Positions 8,156-17,600 are shown, numbered from the stretch's first letter. The stretch is 64,000 nt of DNA from DASUNQ01 sp035536455 (GCA_035536455.1 DATLOC010000053.1:186001-250000), one strand, 5' to 3'. Notes: a model not told the origin generated them from the letters alone. Numbers and translations: made by a program.

Positions 8156-8662
8156 ATGAATCCGACACGCCGAGAGCTGTTGCAGAGCGGAGCGCTGGCC
8201 GCGGCCGGCACGCTCCTCATTTCCCCGCGCATTCTCCTCGCCCAGAACCCGCCGTCGTCCGCCCCGGACCGCGGGCCGGCGCTCGACAAGGAGCTGGTGC
8301 GCGAGTTCGTGGGCGCCGCCCACGCCAATCTCGCGCGGACCAAAGAGATGCTCGAGCCGCAGCCGGCGCTGGTCAATGCCACCTGGGACTGGGGCGGCGG
8401 CGACTGGGAGACCGGCTTGGGCGGCGCCTCGCACATGGGGAGCCGCGAGATCGCCGAGTACCTGCTGGGGAAGGGCGCGCGGATGGACGTCTTCTGCGCC
8501 GCCATGCTCGGCCGTATCGAGATCGTCAAGGCGTTCCTGGCCGCCGATCCGCAGGTCGTCCACCTGCGCGGCCCGCACGGCATCGCGCTGGTGCGCCACG
8601 CCGTGGCCGGCAAGCAGCAGGCGGTGGTCGACCTGCTCGTCGCGGCCGGCGCCAACGCCTGA
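8156..8662 (+). CDS. Tat-exported ankyrin-repeat protein
   Basis: The protein has 168 residues. The N-terminus TRRELLQSGALAAAGTLL is a twin-arginine signal peptide, with likely cleavage after ILLA-Q near residue 30. The rest forms about three ankyrin-like helical repeats, for example SREIAEYLLGKGARMDVF, LGRIEIVKAFLAADP and KQQAVVDLLVAAGANA. Ankyrin repeats bind other proteins. Export as a folded protein by Tat suggests a periplasmic partner, but none is indicated. It probably shares a transcript with the membrane protein gene just upstream. Confidence 0.8.
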   Translation: MNPTRRELLQSGALAAAGTLLISPRILLAQNPPSSAPDRGPALDKELVREFVGAAHANLARTKEMLEPQPALVNATWDWGGGDWETGLGGASHMGSREIAEYLLGKGARMDVFCAAMLGRIEIVKAFLAADPQVVHLRGPHGIALVRHAVAGKQQAVVDLLVAAGANA

Positions 8663-9073
8663 GGCCGGCAAGCTTGCGACTTCTAGCCTAGAGAGATATC
8701 TCGCGGAACCTGGAACGTCGACAGCTTCAAGGAAGCTCGATTATTATTCTCGAAGGGCCTCTACCTCAGCCCCGGCTACAGGCGGCCGTGGAGAATGTAA
8801 GGTCGCCTGACCTCACGCCTGACCCAGCCATGCCGCCGAGCAGGGTCAAGTGCCACGGGGCGTTCCGGGCGGATGTAGCCGAGACCGCAACCCCTACTCG
8901 CAAACCGGGCAAACCCGCCAGGACGACCACGGCGAAATCTCCGAATGTATTGTTGATGGCAGACCGCTCTAAAACCGCGCTAGAAGCACGCACCATAAAC
9001 AGGGCGAAAGTTTCGGTTAGCTTTGGGGCGAAGCTCGAAAGCAGCGCGCTCCCACTGCTCTACAGAGCGCGTC
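8663..9073. other. Intergenic stretch at the edge of an A+T-richer island
   Basis: These 411 bases contain no gene that I can support. A perfect 10-bp palindrome (GAGATATCTC) sits at 8693-8702, just past the ankyrin gene. Base composition drops here compared with the neighbours. A 76-codon open frame on the minus strand (8766-8996) lacks a ribosome site and family motifs. Short direct repeats of GGTCAGGCG lie near 8810-8830. Confidence 0.5.
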
Positions 9074-9235
9074 TCAAGCTCCAACCAGGTATTTGTGTTT
9101 GCATCCTGGGCAAGAATTCCCTTTCCTTCCGTGTTGGCTGCACCACCAAGCACCACACTTGGGGCACCTCGCAAAAATACGGCCGCTCTTCTCCGTCGCA
9201 GTACACCCTGATGCTGCGCAGTGGATTACCGCCAT
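9074..9235 (-). CDS. Cysteine-rich microprotein (53 aa), zinc-finger-like
   Basis: This 53-residue open frame begins at an ATG six bases after a strong AGGAGGA site. Metal-binding pairs are obvious: HCAASGC near the start, CPKC at about 24-27, CSQH at about 32-35, and CPGC at about 42-45, ending KYLVGA. The spacing fits one or two treble-clef or zinc-ribbon folds. It is the third of three small Cys-rich genes in a row on this strand, 30 bases after the second. No family is recognised and the function is unknown. The ribosome site and cysteine pattern make chance unlikely. Confidence 0.65.
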   Translation of the reverse strand: MAVIHCAASGCTATEKSGRIFARCPKCGAWWCSQHGRKGNSCPGCKHKYLVGA

Positions 9236-9265
9236 CTCCATTCCTCCTAGCCTCTGAGAGCTATG

Positions 9266-9406
9266 CTATCGAAGTGTGTGCCCGCAAAGAGGGCAATGGC
9301 CGTGTCCCCAAGCACAATCCTTACAGATGAAGTGCCCTTTACTACAGGTCTTGCCGCCATAGACATCTTTATGGTGGCCGCATTTGTCGCAAACTCGTTG
9401 TGACAT
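9266..9406 (-). CDS. Cysteine-rich microprotein (46 aa), RING/zinc-ribbon-like
   Basis: A 46-residue protein with an ATG at 9406 and an AAGGAG site upstream. It contains CDKCGHH at residues 6-12, a Cys at 21, His-25, CKDC at 28-31, His-35 and -37, CPLC at 38-41 and a final His at 43. This alternation of CXXC pairs and histidines resembles a compact RING or treble-clef finger binding two zinc ions. It lies between two other small Cys-rich genes on the same strand and is probably in one operon with them. The function is unknown; binding of protein or nucleic acid is only a guess from the fold type. Confidence 0.68.
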   Translation of the reverse strand: MSQRVCDKCGHHKDVYGGKTCSKGHFICKDCAWGHGHCPLCGHTLR

Positions 9407-9483
9407 TCTAGAATCTCCTTGGGAGCAATCTTGCTAGTTAAGAGTCAGGGTATATCTGTTGTCTTAGCACAAAAAAGTCTTGC

Positions 9484-9834
9484 TCAGAGGCGCAAAACAA
9501 CCACAACGAGAACCGCGACAATGCTAAGCAAGACCATGCAGCCAGTATCGCCTCTTGAGGGCGATGGCAAAGAGGTTCTCACCCGCTTTGACCCTGAACT
9601 GGACGGGGAAATGGATGCAGATGAAGACCTGCTGTCTGTAGCGCCACCCCTAAGAAAATCAGGGTTGTTTTGTGCTGCGGTTTTCTTGGAGGGTCGGATC
9701 CTCCCAGGGTCGCCCTGTTCAGCCAGGATATTGACTGTTTTACAGCGCCGACACCGCCACACATCACCGATCTTCGCAGTGCGCGGCCAATGAATCGTCT
9801 TACCGCAACGGCACGTGTGTGTCATATGTGGCAT
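9484..9834 (-). CDS. Zinc-ribbon protein with C-terminal membrane anchor
   Basis: The protein has 116 residues, starting at an ATG ten bases after GGAAGGAGA. The N-terminal 35 residues hold a zinc ribbon: CRCG at about 8-11 and CRRC at about 28-31. A Ser/Lys/Arg-rich linker follows, then a C-terminal hydrophobic tail (MVLLSIVAVLVVVVLRL) that should anchor it in the membrane with the ribbon in the cytoplasm. It is the first of the three small Cys-rich genes on this strand. A 35-bp inverted repeat lies about 100 bases upstream. The function is unknown. Confidence 0.68.
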   Translation of the reverse strand: MPHMTHTCRCGKTIHWPRTAKIGDVWRCRRCKTVNILAEQGDPGRIRPSKKTAAQNNPDFLRGGATDSRSSSASISPSSSGSKRVRTSLPSPSRGDTGCMVLLSIVAVLVVVVLRL

Positions 9835-10297
9835 CTGGTAAGGTCTCCTTCCCGACCAAGAAACCGCCTGCAGGGCCTGAACCACTATTGCACGACTTGC
9901 CGCAACATCGGTCGGCGCATTCGACAGTTGACTGCCGTGGTATGCGAGCTTAAACGGTTAAGCTTAGCATACCATAAGGTGGTGTGCCGGCGGTGGCGAT
10001 GCGGTCGCGGGGAGGCCGGAGCCGCGGCCGGCGCGCAGGCCTGACCGAAGCCCCATCCTCGCCTCGCGGGGGGTGGCTTCCGAACGGGTCGGTGCCCGCC
10101 CTTACACGGGCACGGGTTTCACATGGGAAGGCGTTCTTGTGGGGAAGCGTTCGCCCGGGTGGGCAGGGCGTTCACCCCTCGAGAGCACCTTTTAGGGACG
10201 GCGCCGCCCTTTTCGGGTTGGCGGCGGGCATACTCGGGGAGGCGTCTTCCCCTTTGCCGTTCCCCCAGGGGGCGGCGTTCCGCCTTTCGGGGAGGGC
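9835..10297. other. Intergenic region: leader of the microprotein cluster and structured G+C-rich tail
   Basis: The left part (to about 9975) is the A+T-richer leader of the microprotein genes and contains a 35-bp inverted repeat. The right part (about 10060-10297) is very G+C-rich. It repeats GCGTTC-containing blocks (10131, 10147, 10168, 10275) and short complementary G- and C-runs, so it should fold strongly as RNA. It looks like a degraded relative of the regular arrays elsewhere, but the spacing is not constant. No gene is supported. Confidence 0.5.
9939..9973. promoter_or_regulatory. 35-bp inverted repeat upstream of the microprotein genes
   Basis: The arms GGTATGCGAGCTTAA and TTAAGCTTAGCATACC are complementary except for one position, and are separated by only four bases. 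There is no T-run, and no gene ends nearby on either strand, so a terminator role is unlikely. It lies 105 bases before the zinc-ribbon start, where an operator or promoter would be. TATGCT in the arm could serve as a -10 box for the minus strand. Confidence 0.55.
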
Positions 10298-10945
10298 CTA
10301 TCCCTCGTGCCCGAGGGCCGCGGCGTCGAGCCCGAGGCGGTGTATCGCCTCGTCGTCGAAGGCGTCGTAGTAGCCGCGGATGCGGCCTTCGCCGTCCACC
10401 AGGACGAAACGGTTGCTGTGGAGGATCGGCTCCTGGGGCGACGCCGTCCCCGGCGGCGGCGACGGCTCGACGGCGAGCAGAAAGCCCTCGCGGACCAAGG
10501 GGTAGACCTCGGCGGCCGAGCCGCTCAGGAAAAGCCAGTCGTCGGGCGCGGCGTAGCGCTCGGCGTAGCGCGCCAGCACCTCCGGCGTGTCGTGCTCCGG
10601 GTCGACGGTGAAGCTGACGCGGCGGAACGGGGGCTCCTCTCGCCCGCGGCCCAGGTCCGCCATCCGCTCGGTCATCAGCGGGCAGGACAGGGCGCAGCGG
10701 GTGAAGACGAAGTCGGCCACCCAGGGGCGGCCGGCGAGGTCGGCGCGGGTGACCGTGCGGCCGTCGCGGTTGGTGAGCGCGAAGTCCGGCACCTGCCCGA
10801 GCACGGGCGGCGGCGCGGCCTCCCCGCCCGCCAACCGGCTCCAGAGCGCGGCGCCGCCGATCCCCACCAGCGCCAGCACCAGCACCGCCCAGAGGACGAG
10901 CCGCTGGAAACGGCGCGCGGACGCCGACGCGGGCGCGACGCTCAA
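10298..10945 (-). CDS. SCO1/SenC-type copper chaperone for cytochrome oxidase
   Basis: The protein has 215 residues. The TTG start at 10945 overlaps the stop of the ABC permease gene. An N-terminal membrane anchor (LVLWAVLVLALVGIGGAAL) precedes a thioredoxin-fold domain. The copper motif CALSC and the distal His in ILHSNRFVLVD are both present, as are the SFTVDPEHDTPEVL and DDWLFLSG segments typical of SCO proteins. SCO delivers copper to the CuA site of subunit II. Its operon with heme A and heme O synthases fits the A-type oxidase encoded about 3 kb away. Confidence 0.92.
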   Translation of the reverse strand: MSVAPASASARRFQRLVLWAVLVLALVGIGGAALWSRLAGGEAAPPPVLGQVPDFALTNRDGRTVTRADLAGRPWVADFVFTRCALSCPLMTERMADLGRGREEPPFRRVSFTVDPEHDTPEVLARYAERYAAPDDWLFLSGSAAEVYPLVREGFLLAVEPSPPPGTASPQEPILHSNRFVLVDGEGRIRGYYDAFDDEAIHRLGLDAAALGHEG

Positions 10946-11769
10946 TCGACCCTCGCGCCGCGGCTGGCGAGGAGCGCGGCGAGGAAGCCGGCGACGGCCA
11001 CCAGCGCGGTCGCCGCGAGCGCCGTGCCGAAGGGCGGCAGCGCCGGCCCGAGCGGCGTGCCGTCGGGGTAGAGGGCGCGGCGCAGCGCGGCGACGCCGTA
11101 GGTCATCGGGTTGATCCACATCAGCGCGGCCAGCCAGCGCGGCGCGCCGTCGAGCGGGAAGAACGCCCCGGAGAGCAGCCACATCGGCACCAGCAGCAGG
11201 TTCATCACCGCGTGGAAGCCCTGCACCGAGTCCACCCGCCAGGCGAAGGCGAGGCCGACGCCGGCGAGGCCGAGGGCCAGGAGCGCGAGGACCCCCGCCG
11301 CGGCGAGCGCCGAGCGCAACGTCAGCGCCACGCCGGCGAAGGGCGCGAGCGCCAGGAAGGGCAGCCCCTGCAGCCAGGCGAGCGCGGCGCCGCCCAGGAC
11401 CTTCCCACCGACGATCGCGGCGCGCGGCACCGGTGCCACCAGCACGCCCTGAAGGAAGCCCTGAGCGCGGTCCTCGATCGTCGAGATCGTGGCGAAGATG
11501 GCGGCGAAGAGGACGACCAGCGCCACGGTGCCGGGGAAGAAGTACTCGCGGTAGTCGAGGCCGGCCGGGCCGCCCGGGAGGCGGAAGGAGCTCGAGAGAC
11601 CGCTGCCGATGAGCAGCCAGAAGAGCAGCGGCGAGCCCGCCGCGCCGGCGATCCGCCATGGCTGGCGGAAGAAGCGCACGACCTCGCGGCGGGCGAGGGT
11701 GGCGGCGGCGAGGAGCGCCGAAGGATTGCCCACGGCCGGCGCCGCGCCGGCCGCCGCGACCGCGCTCAT
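10942..11769 (-). CDS. ABC-2 type transporter permease
   Basis: The protein has 275 residues with six membrane helices and the ABC-2 family pattern, including the EDRAQGFLQGVLVAPVPR loop between helices 2 and 3 and PLDGAPRWLAALMWINPMTY before the last helix. It overlaps the ATPase gene by four bases (ATGA) and the SCO gene by three. This permease/ATPase pair sits inside an oxidase-assembly operon, so it may export or import a cofactor or protein for the oxidase. The substrate cannot be told from the sequence. Confidence 0.88.
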   Translation of the reverse strand: MSAVAAAGAAPAVGNPSALLAAATLARREVVRFFRQPWRIAGAAGSPLLFWLLIGSGLSSSFRLPGGPAGLDYREYFFPGTVALVVLFAAIFATISTIEDRAQGFLQGVLVAPVPRAAIVGGKVLGGAALAWLQGLPFLALAPFAGVALTLRSALAAAGVLALLALGLAGVGLAFAWRVDSVQGFHAVMNLLLVPMWLLSGAFFPLDGAPRWLAALMWINPMTYGVAALRRALYPDGTPLGPALPPFGTALAATALVAVAGFLAALLASRGARVD

Positions 11770-12719
11770 GGACGTTCCTCCACGTAGAGCGGGTGGCCGG
11801 TGCGCTGGAGGAAGACGTCCTCCAGCGTCGGCCGCGCCACCGTCACCGCCGCGAGGCGGCCGGGAAAGGCCTCGGCCAGGCGCGGCACCAGCTCGTGGGC
11901 GCGCTCGCGCTCCAGCCGCACCTGCCGGCCGCCGGGGCCATCGGCGACGCGCGGCGCCAGCTCCGGGAAGCGGGCGGCGAGCTCCGCCGCCAAGCCGTCG
12001 GGGTCGTCGGCGCCTAGGGTCACCACGTCGCCGCCGATCCCGTCCTTGAGGACCGTCGGCGCCCCCTCCGCCACGATCGCGCCGCCGTCGAGGAGCGCCA
12101 GGCGGTCGCAGCGGTCCGCCTCGTCCATGTGATGGGTCGTGAGGAGCACCGTCACGCCGGCGCTCCGCAGGCCGGCGAGGACGTCCCAGAGGTCGCGCCG
12201 CGCGCCGGGGTCAAGGCCGCTCGACGGCTCGTCGAGCAACAGGAGCCGCGGCGCGTGGAGGAGGGCCTTGGCGATCTCCACCCGCCGGCGCAGACCGCCG
12301 GAGAGGGTCGCCGCGCGCTCCCCCGCCCGCTCGGCGAGGCCGAAGCGGGCGAGCTGCTCGCCGGCCCGCCGCGCCAGCTCGCCGCCGGCGAGGCCGTGCA
12401 GCCACCCCTGGTGGAGCAGGTTCTCGCGCACCGTGAGCTGAAGGTCGAGGCTCGGGGCCTGGAAGACGACGCCGAGGAGGCGGCGCACCGCCGCCGGCGC
12501 GGCCGCGACGTCGTGGCCGAAGACGCGCAGGGCGCCGCGCGCGGGACTCGCCAGCGTGGCGAGGATGCGGAAGAGGGTCGTCTTGCCGCCGCCGTTGGGG
12601 CCGAGGAAGCCGTAGACCTCCCCCACCGCCACGCTGAAGGAGACGCCGCGCAGCGCTTGGCGGTCGCGGTAGGAGAACTCGAGCCCGGAGGCCTCGACCG
12701 CGGCGGTCTCGGCGGTCAC
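11766..12719 (-). CDS. ABC transporter ATP-binding protein
   Basis: The protein has 317 residues. It has Walker A GPNGGGKTT, the signature LSGGLRRRVEIAKALLHAP, Walker B LLLLDEPSSGLDP, and the switch His in LLTTHHMDEADRCD. The C-terminal 90 residues form the extra domain found in drug- and polysaccharide-export type ATPases. It overlaps the heme O synthase gene by four bases and the permease gene by four, so it is coupled to both. It powers the permease encoded next. Confidence 0.92.
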   Translation of the reverse strand: MTAETAAVEASGLEFSYRDRQALRGVSFSVAVGEVYGFLGPNGGGKTTLFRILATLASPARGALRVFGHDVAAAPAAVRRLLGVVFQAPSLDLQLTVRENLLHQGWLHGLAGGELARRAGEQLARFGLAERAGERAATLSGGLRRRVEIAKALLHAPRLLLLDEPSSGLDPGARRDLWDVLAGLRSAGVTVLLTTHHMDEADRCDRLALLDGGAIVAEGAPTVLKDGIGGDVVTLGADDPDGLAAELAARFPELAPRVADGPGGRQVRLERERAHELVPRLAEAFPGRLAAVTVARPTLEDVFLQRTGHPLYVEERP

Positions 12720-13618
12720 GCCAGGCCGTCGACCAGCATGACCGCGAGGAGGGCCGGCAGGTAGAGGATCGAGGCGAGCATCAGCCGGCGGGCGGCCGGC
12801 GTCGAGCGCCGGCGCGCGAAGTCCACGCCGAAGCCGAGGTAGGCGAGGCCGAGGAGCAGAGCGCCCAAAAAGTAGGGCACGCCGAGCAGCCCCTGCACCG
12901 CCGGCAGCAGCGAAATCGGCACCAGCGCCGCGCCGTAGAGCAGCACCTGGCGCGCAGTGCGCGTCCCTTCCGGGTCGTGGACCGTGAGCATCGGCAGGCC
13001 GGCGCTGGCGTAGTCGGCGCGGCAGAGCCAGGCGATGGCCAGGAAGTGCGGCATCTGCCAGAGGAAGAGGATGCCGAAGAGCGCCCAGGCGGCGGGGTCG
13101 AGCCCGTCGCGCACCGCCGCCCAGCCCATGAGGGGCGGAATGGCGCCGGGCACCGCCCCGACCACGGTGTTGAGCGAGCTCACCCGCTTGAGCGGCGTGT
13201 AGGCGAAGACGTAGCCGGCGAGGGCGAGGGCGCCGAGGAGAGCGGTCAGGAGGTTCACCGCCAGCGCCAGCTCGAGGAGCCCGGCGACGGCGAGCCCGAC
13301 GCCGAAGAGGAGCGCGAGGTCGGGGTCGAGCCGCCCGGCCGGGAGCGGCCGCTCGGCGGTGCGCCGCATGCGCGCGTCCACCTCCCGCTCGAGGACGTGG
13401 TTGAGCGCCGAGGCGCCGGCCGAGACGAGGCCGGTGCCGACCAGCGTATGGACGAGGAGGAGCCAGGGGAGTCGGGCGTCGCCGCGCGCCAGCAGGAACC
13501 CCAGGCCGGCGGTGAGGACGACCATCAGGGTGATCCCCGGCTTGGTCAGCTCGACGAGGTCGGCGAAGCGGATGGCGCCCAGCGGCCGCGCGCTCGCGGG
13601 AGCGGCGTCGGCCTTCAT
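12716..13618 (-). CDS. ctaB: Protoheme IX farnesyltransferase (heme O synthase)
   Basis: The protein has 300 residues with about nine membrane helices. It is a UbiA-superfamily prenyltransferase: the first Asp-rich motif appears as NHVLEREVDARMRRTAERPL, with Glu in place of the first Asp. The second motif region shows FLWQMPHFLAIAWLCRADY, characteristic of heme O synthases. It attaches a farnesyl group to heme B, making heme O for the next enzyme, CtaA. It overlaps the ctaA end and the ABC ATPase start. Confidence 0.94.
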   Translation of the reverse strand: MKADAAPASARPLGAIRFADLVELTKPGITLMVVLTAGLGFLLARGDARLPWLLLVHTLVGTGLVSAGASALNHVLEREVDARMRRTAERPLPAGRLDPDLALLFGVGLAVAGLLELALAVNLLTALLGALALAGYVFAYTPLKRVSSLNTVVGAVPGAIPPLMGWAAVRDGLDPAAWALFGILFLWQMPHFLAIAWLCRADYASAGLPMLTVHDPEGTRTARQVLLYGAALVPISLLPAVQGLLGVPYFLGALLLGLAYLGFGVDFARRRSTPAARRLMLASILYLPALLAVMLVDGLA

Positions 13619-14556
13619 GCGGCGACCTCCTGCGCCGCGGCGGTGCGCGGCAGCGCGGCCGGCGCGGCGGCGCGGTGCGCCTCGAGGGCCAGGACCAGGC
13701 AGGCCCCGAGCAGGACCGCCCCCGTCGCGACGTGCAGCGTGTTGGGGACGACGGCCTTCTGAGTGAGGACGACGGAGGCGCCGAGCGCGATCTGTGTGCT
13801 GAGCACGCCCAGCGCGCCGAGCGCCGGCACGGTCAGCGCGCACTCGCCGCGGTGCGCACGCAGGACGCGCGTCGCCGTCGTCCCCACGGCCACGGTCACG
13901 AACAGCGCCCCGACCCGGTGCAGGTAGTGGACGCCGATGCCGAAGCTCCAGTGCGGCGGCACGAGCCCGCCGAAGACGTCCGGGAAGGTGGGGATCGCGA
14001 GCCCGGCGCCCGAGTGGCGCATCACCGCGCCGACGAGGATCTGCGCGTAGACGAGCGCCACGGTCCACGTCGCCAGGCGCCGGAGACGGTCGTCGCCCCC
14101 GCCTGAAGCTCCTCCGCCCGCCCGCCAGCGCGCGGACGTCACCACCGCCAGCGCCACGACGAGGCAGAGGAAGGCCTGCGCCAGGGCCGCGTGCGAGATG
14201 GACACCGCCGGAGGCAGGAAGAGCCGCACCGTGAGCCCGCCGAGGAGCGCCTGCGCGACCACCGCGGCGAAGGCTGTCCAGGCCAGTCGGCGCACCCAGC
14301 GGCGCGGCTCCACCCGCTGCGCCCAGAGCGCCAGCCCCAGGGTCAAGAGGCCGACCGTGCCGGCGATCAGCCGGTGGCCGTGCTCGGCGCGCACGGTGTC
14401 GATCTGCCACCAGCGCGGCGGGTTGAAGCCGCCGTAGGAGGTCGGCCAGTCGGGCACCGAGAGCCCCGCCTCCTTGCTCTTGACCAGCCCGCCGGCGGCG
14501 ATCAGCAACACGACGGCGCAGGCCAGGAAGACGGCGAAGCGGTGGAGCTGCGTCAT
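13615..14556 (-). CDS. ctaA: Heme A synthase
   Basis: The protein has 313 residues from the ATG at 14556. A TTG at 14583 is an alternative that would add nine residues and lies close to a -10-like box. Eight membrane helices carry paired histidines, such as VRAEHGHRLIAG, SISHAALAQAF, VMRHSGAGLAIPTFPD and GVHYLHRVGAL, the ligand pattern of CtaA/COX15 enzymes. It oxidises the methyl group of heme O to give heme A for the oxidase. It is the first gene of the assembly operon. Confidence 0.93.
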   Translation of the reverse strand: MTQLHRFAVFLACAVVLLIAAGGLVKSKEAGLSVPDWPTSYGGFNPPRWWQIDTVRAEHGHRLIAGTVGLLTLGLALWAQRVEPRRWVRRLAWTAFAAVVAQALLGGLTVRLFLPPAVSISHAALAQAFLCLVVALAVVTSARWRAGGGASGGGDDRLRRLATWTVALVYAQILVGAVMRHSGAGLAIPTFPDVFGGLVPPHWSFGIGVHYLHRVGALFVTVAVGTTATRVLRAHRGECALTVPALGALGVLSTQIALGASVVLTQKAVVPNTLHVATGAVLLGACLVLALEAHRAAAPAALPRTAAAQEVAA

Positions 14557-14594
14557 GCGGGATGGGATGGGGACGACCTTCAAAGGTCGCCAGG

Positions 14595-14600
14595 AGTGTA
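14595..14600 (-). promoter_or_regulatory. Candidate -10 box for the oxidase-assembly operon
   Basis: TACACT on the minus strand lies 12 bases before a TTG codon and 39 bases before the preferred ATG of ctaA. It is the only -10-like sequence in the short gap after the helicase gene, which ends at 14617. No clear -35 box is visible. Confidence 0.4.
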
Positions 14601-14616
14601 GCGGAATTGGCGGCCG

Positions 14617-17600
14617 CTACGACAGCAGCAGCTCCAGGTCCTCGCGGGTGAGGCTGCGGAGCACTCCCTGGTCGGCCTGGATGATCGCGTCGGCCAGCTC
14701 GCGCTTGCTCTGCTGCAGCTCGAGGATCTTCTCCTCGACGGTGTCGCGCGCCACCAGCCGGTAGGCGAAGACGTGGCGGAGCTGGCCGATGCGGTGGGCG
14801 CGGTCGATCGCCTGCGCCTCGACCGCCGGGTTCCACCACGGGTCCAGCAGGTAGACGTAGTCGGCGGCCGTGAGGTTCAGGCCCAGGCCCCCCGCCTTGA
14901 GGCTGATGAGGAAGAGCCGGCAGTCGGGATCGTTCTGGAAGCGCTCCACCGGCTTGGCGCGGTCGCGGACCCTGCCGTCGAGGTACTCATAGGGAACCCC
15001 CTGCTCGTCGAGCTGACGGCGGAGGAGCGCCAGGAAGCTGGTGAACTGGGAGAAGACGAGGGCCTTGTGCCCTTCGTCGAGCACCTCTTCGAGCTGGGGC
15101 AGGAGGAGGTCGAGCTTGGCGCTCGGCTCCTCGCGCCTCTTTTCGTCGAGGAGGCCCGGATGGCAGGCCGCCTGGCGCAGACGCAAGAGGGCTTCGAGGA
15201 CGAGGATCTTCGACTTGCCGAGGCCGCGCTCGCCGATGCTCTGCCCGAGGGCGGCGCGATACCCGTCGCGCAGCTCGTCGTAGAGCCGGCGCTGCCGCGG
15301 CGGCAGCTCGCAGTAGAGGGTCTGCTCCACCCGGTCGGGCAGCTCGGCGGCCACCTGCTGCTTGGTGCGGCGGAGGATGAAGGGGCGCACCGCGCTCGCC
15401 AGCAGCTTGCGAGTCGCTTCGTCGGGGCTGCGCAGCGCGCCGCCGTGCGCCCGCAGCACCGAGGAGGCGCCGAGCAGGCCGGGGTTCAGGAAGTCGAGCA
15501 GGCTCCACAGCTCGCCGAGGTGGTTCTCGACGGGCGTCCCCGAGAGCGCCAGCCGGTGCCGGCCGCGCAGCAGCCGCACCGCCTTGGCGGACTGGCTGTC
15601 GGCGTTCTTGATCGCCTGCGCCTCGTCGAGGATGACGTAGTCCCACTCGACCTGGTGGAGCAGCGCGGCGTCCCGGCGCAGCGTGCCGTAGGTCGTGAGG
15701 ACCAGGTCGCATTCGGCGAAGCCGTCCTCGGCCTGGGCGCGCCCGAGCCCGGTGTGGTTGACCACCCGCAGCTCGGGGGTGAAGCGCTCCGCCTCGGCGA
15801 GCCAGTTGAAGATCAGCGACCGGGGGACGACGACCAGCGACGGCCGCGGCTTCCCCTCCTCCGGCTGCACCCGGCGGGCCTCCAGCAGGGCGAGGACCTG
15901 AACGGTCTTGCCGAGCCCCATGTCGTCGGCTAGGCAGCCGCCGAAGTCGAACTCGCGCAGGTAGTCGAACCAGCCCAGGCCCTCGCGCTGGTAGGCGCGC
16001 AGCGTGCCCTGGAAGCTGCTCGGCTCGACGACCGGCTGTACTCCGGCGAAGGCGTGCAGCCGCTCGCGGGCGCGGGCGAAGGCCGCGTCGCAGGAGACCC
16101 CCGGCTCGCCGGCCAGGAGGGCGTCGAGCAGCGGCGCCTGGGCGTGAGAGAAGCGGATCCCCTCCTCCTGCAGCCGCCCGAGATCGGCGGCGCGGTCGAG
16201 CCGCCGCAGCCACTCCACGGGCAGGAGGCCGTAGCTGCCGTCGCCGAGGCGCACGAAGGACTCGCCGCGCCGCAAGGCGGCGAGCAGCTCGGGCAGCCGC
16301 GCCGCTTGCTCGCCGAAGGCGACCTCGCCGCGCAGCTCGAACCAGTCGATGCCGGAGGCGACGGCCAGCCGGTTCACGCCGGCGGTGGCGTAGCGCCTGC
16401 CGTCCGCCTCGACGCGCCAGCCGGCGGCGAGCAGGGCGGCGATGGCGGCGGCGAGCCGAGAGGGGTGGAGGCGCCAGACGAGCTTGTCGTCGGCGTGGCT
16501 CCAGACGGTCCGGAACCCCAGCTCCTCGAGCTCGCGGCCGGCGCGGCTCTCCGCCGCCGGATCGCGCAGGAAAAGACGGCCCGCCTCCGCGTCGTAGAAG
16601 GCCGGACCGGGCGCGCCGGACACCACCTCCCCCGACCCGTAGCCGAAGGAGAGCTCGGCCCGCAGCCCGTCGCGCGCCGCGCCGGCCGCCCTGCCTCCCC
16701 AGAGGCGCAGCACCGGCTGCGGCGGCTCCTGCACCTGCTCGAGCTCCGGCGGCAGCTCGAGGGGCGGCAGGTCGGGGAGCATGAGCAGCTCTTCGAGGAA
16801 GGCCGCGCGTTCGCCCTCCGCCACGTGCAGCCCGCCCGGCTGGCGCAGTTGGGCGATCCAGCCGAGGGCCTGCGGCGCCAGCGGCGCTGCGGCCGCGTTG
16901 GTGACCAGGATGCCGCTCGCCAGGAGCAGGACCGGGTCCGCGAGCGCCATCCGCTCGGCGCCGCGGCGCAGCGACCCCAGCATCTGGAAGCCGCCGCCGG
17001 CCGCCGTCCGCAGCTCGAGCACCAGCTCCCACGGCGGGCCGTCCTCCCAGGCGAGCGGCGTCATCGCGACGGCCCGCGGCGAGCGGCGCAGGTGGAAGCG
17101 GCCGGTGGCGCAGAGCAGCGGCACGAGCAGGCCGACCATCGCCTCCGGCACCACGCTGCGGACGGGCAGGCTCTGGTGGCCGCCGCCGCGGCGCCCGGCG
17201 GGCCGGTGGGGAGCGGAGGCGGCGATCCCCGCCAGCAGCTGCAGGACCTCGCGGTCGGGCGTCGGCGGCAGGCGGGCGAGGCGGCCGAGCGGCAGCCGGG
17301 GGTGGCGCAGCCTGCCCTCCTCCCCGCCGTGCTTCCGCGTGCGCTGCAGGATCTCCAGCGAAAACCCCTGGCCGGCGCGGACGGCGGGCACGTCGAGGAC
17401 GTAGAGCAGCTCCTCGAGCCGCGGCGGCCGGGCCGTCTCGGGCTGGTGCGGAGCGGCGCCGGCCAGGACGTTCCGCCACCGCGCCGGCGCGGCGTTGGCG
17501 GCCCCGGGGCGGCGGGTGTCGGGCGTGAGCCGCTGCGGCAGCCGGCCGGCGGCGTCGGCGAGCCGGCCGTCGGCGGCGGCGGCCAGGACGGTCGCCCAGA

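Noticed and set aside
8766..8996. A 76-codon open frame on the minus strand
   Set aside because: No ribosome site, no family motif and no link to the microprotein genes beyond position.
8788..9330. A 180-codon open frame on the plus strand opposite the microproteins
   Set aside because: It has no ribosome site or motif, while the minus strand has ribosome sites and regular cysteine pairs.
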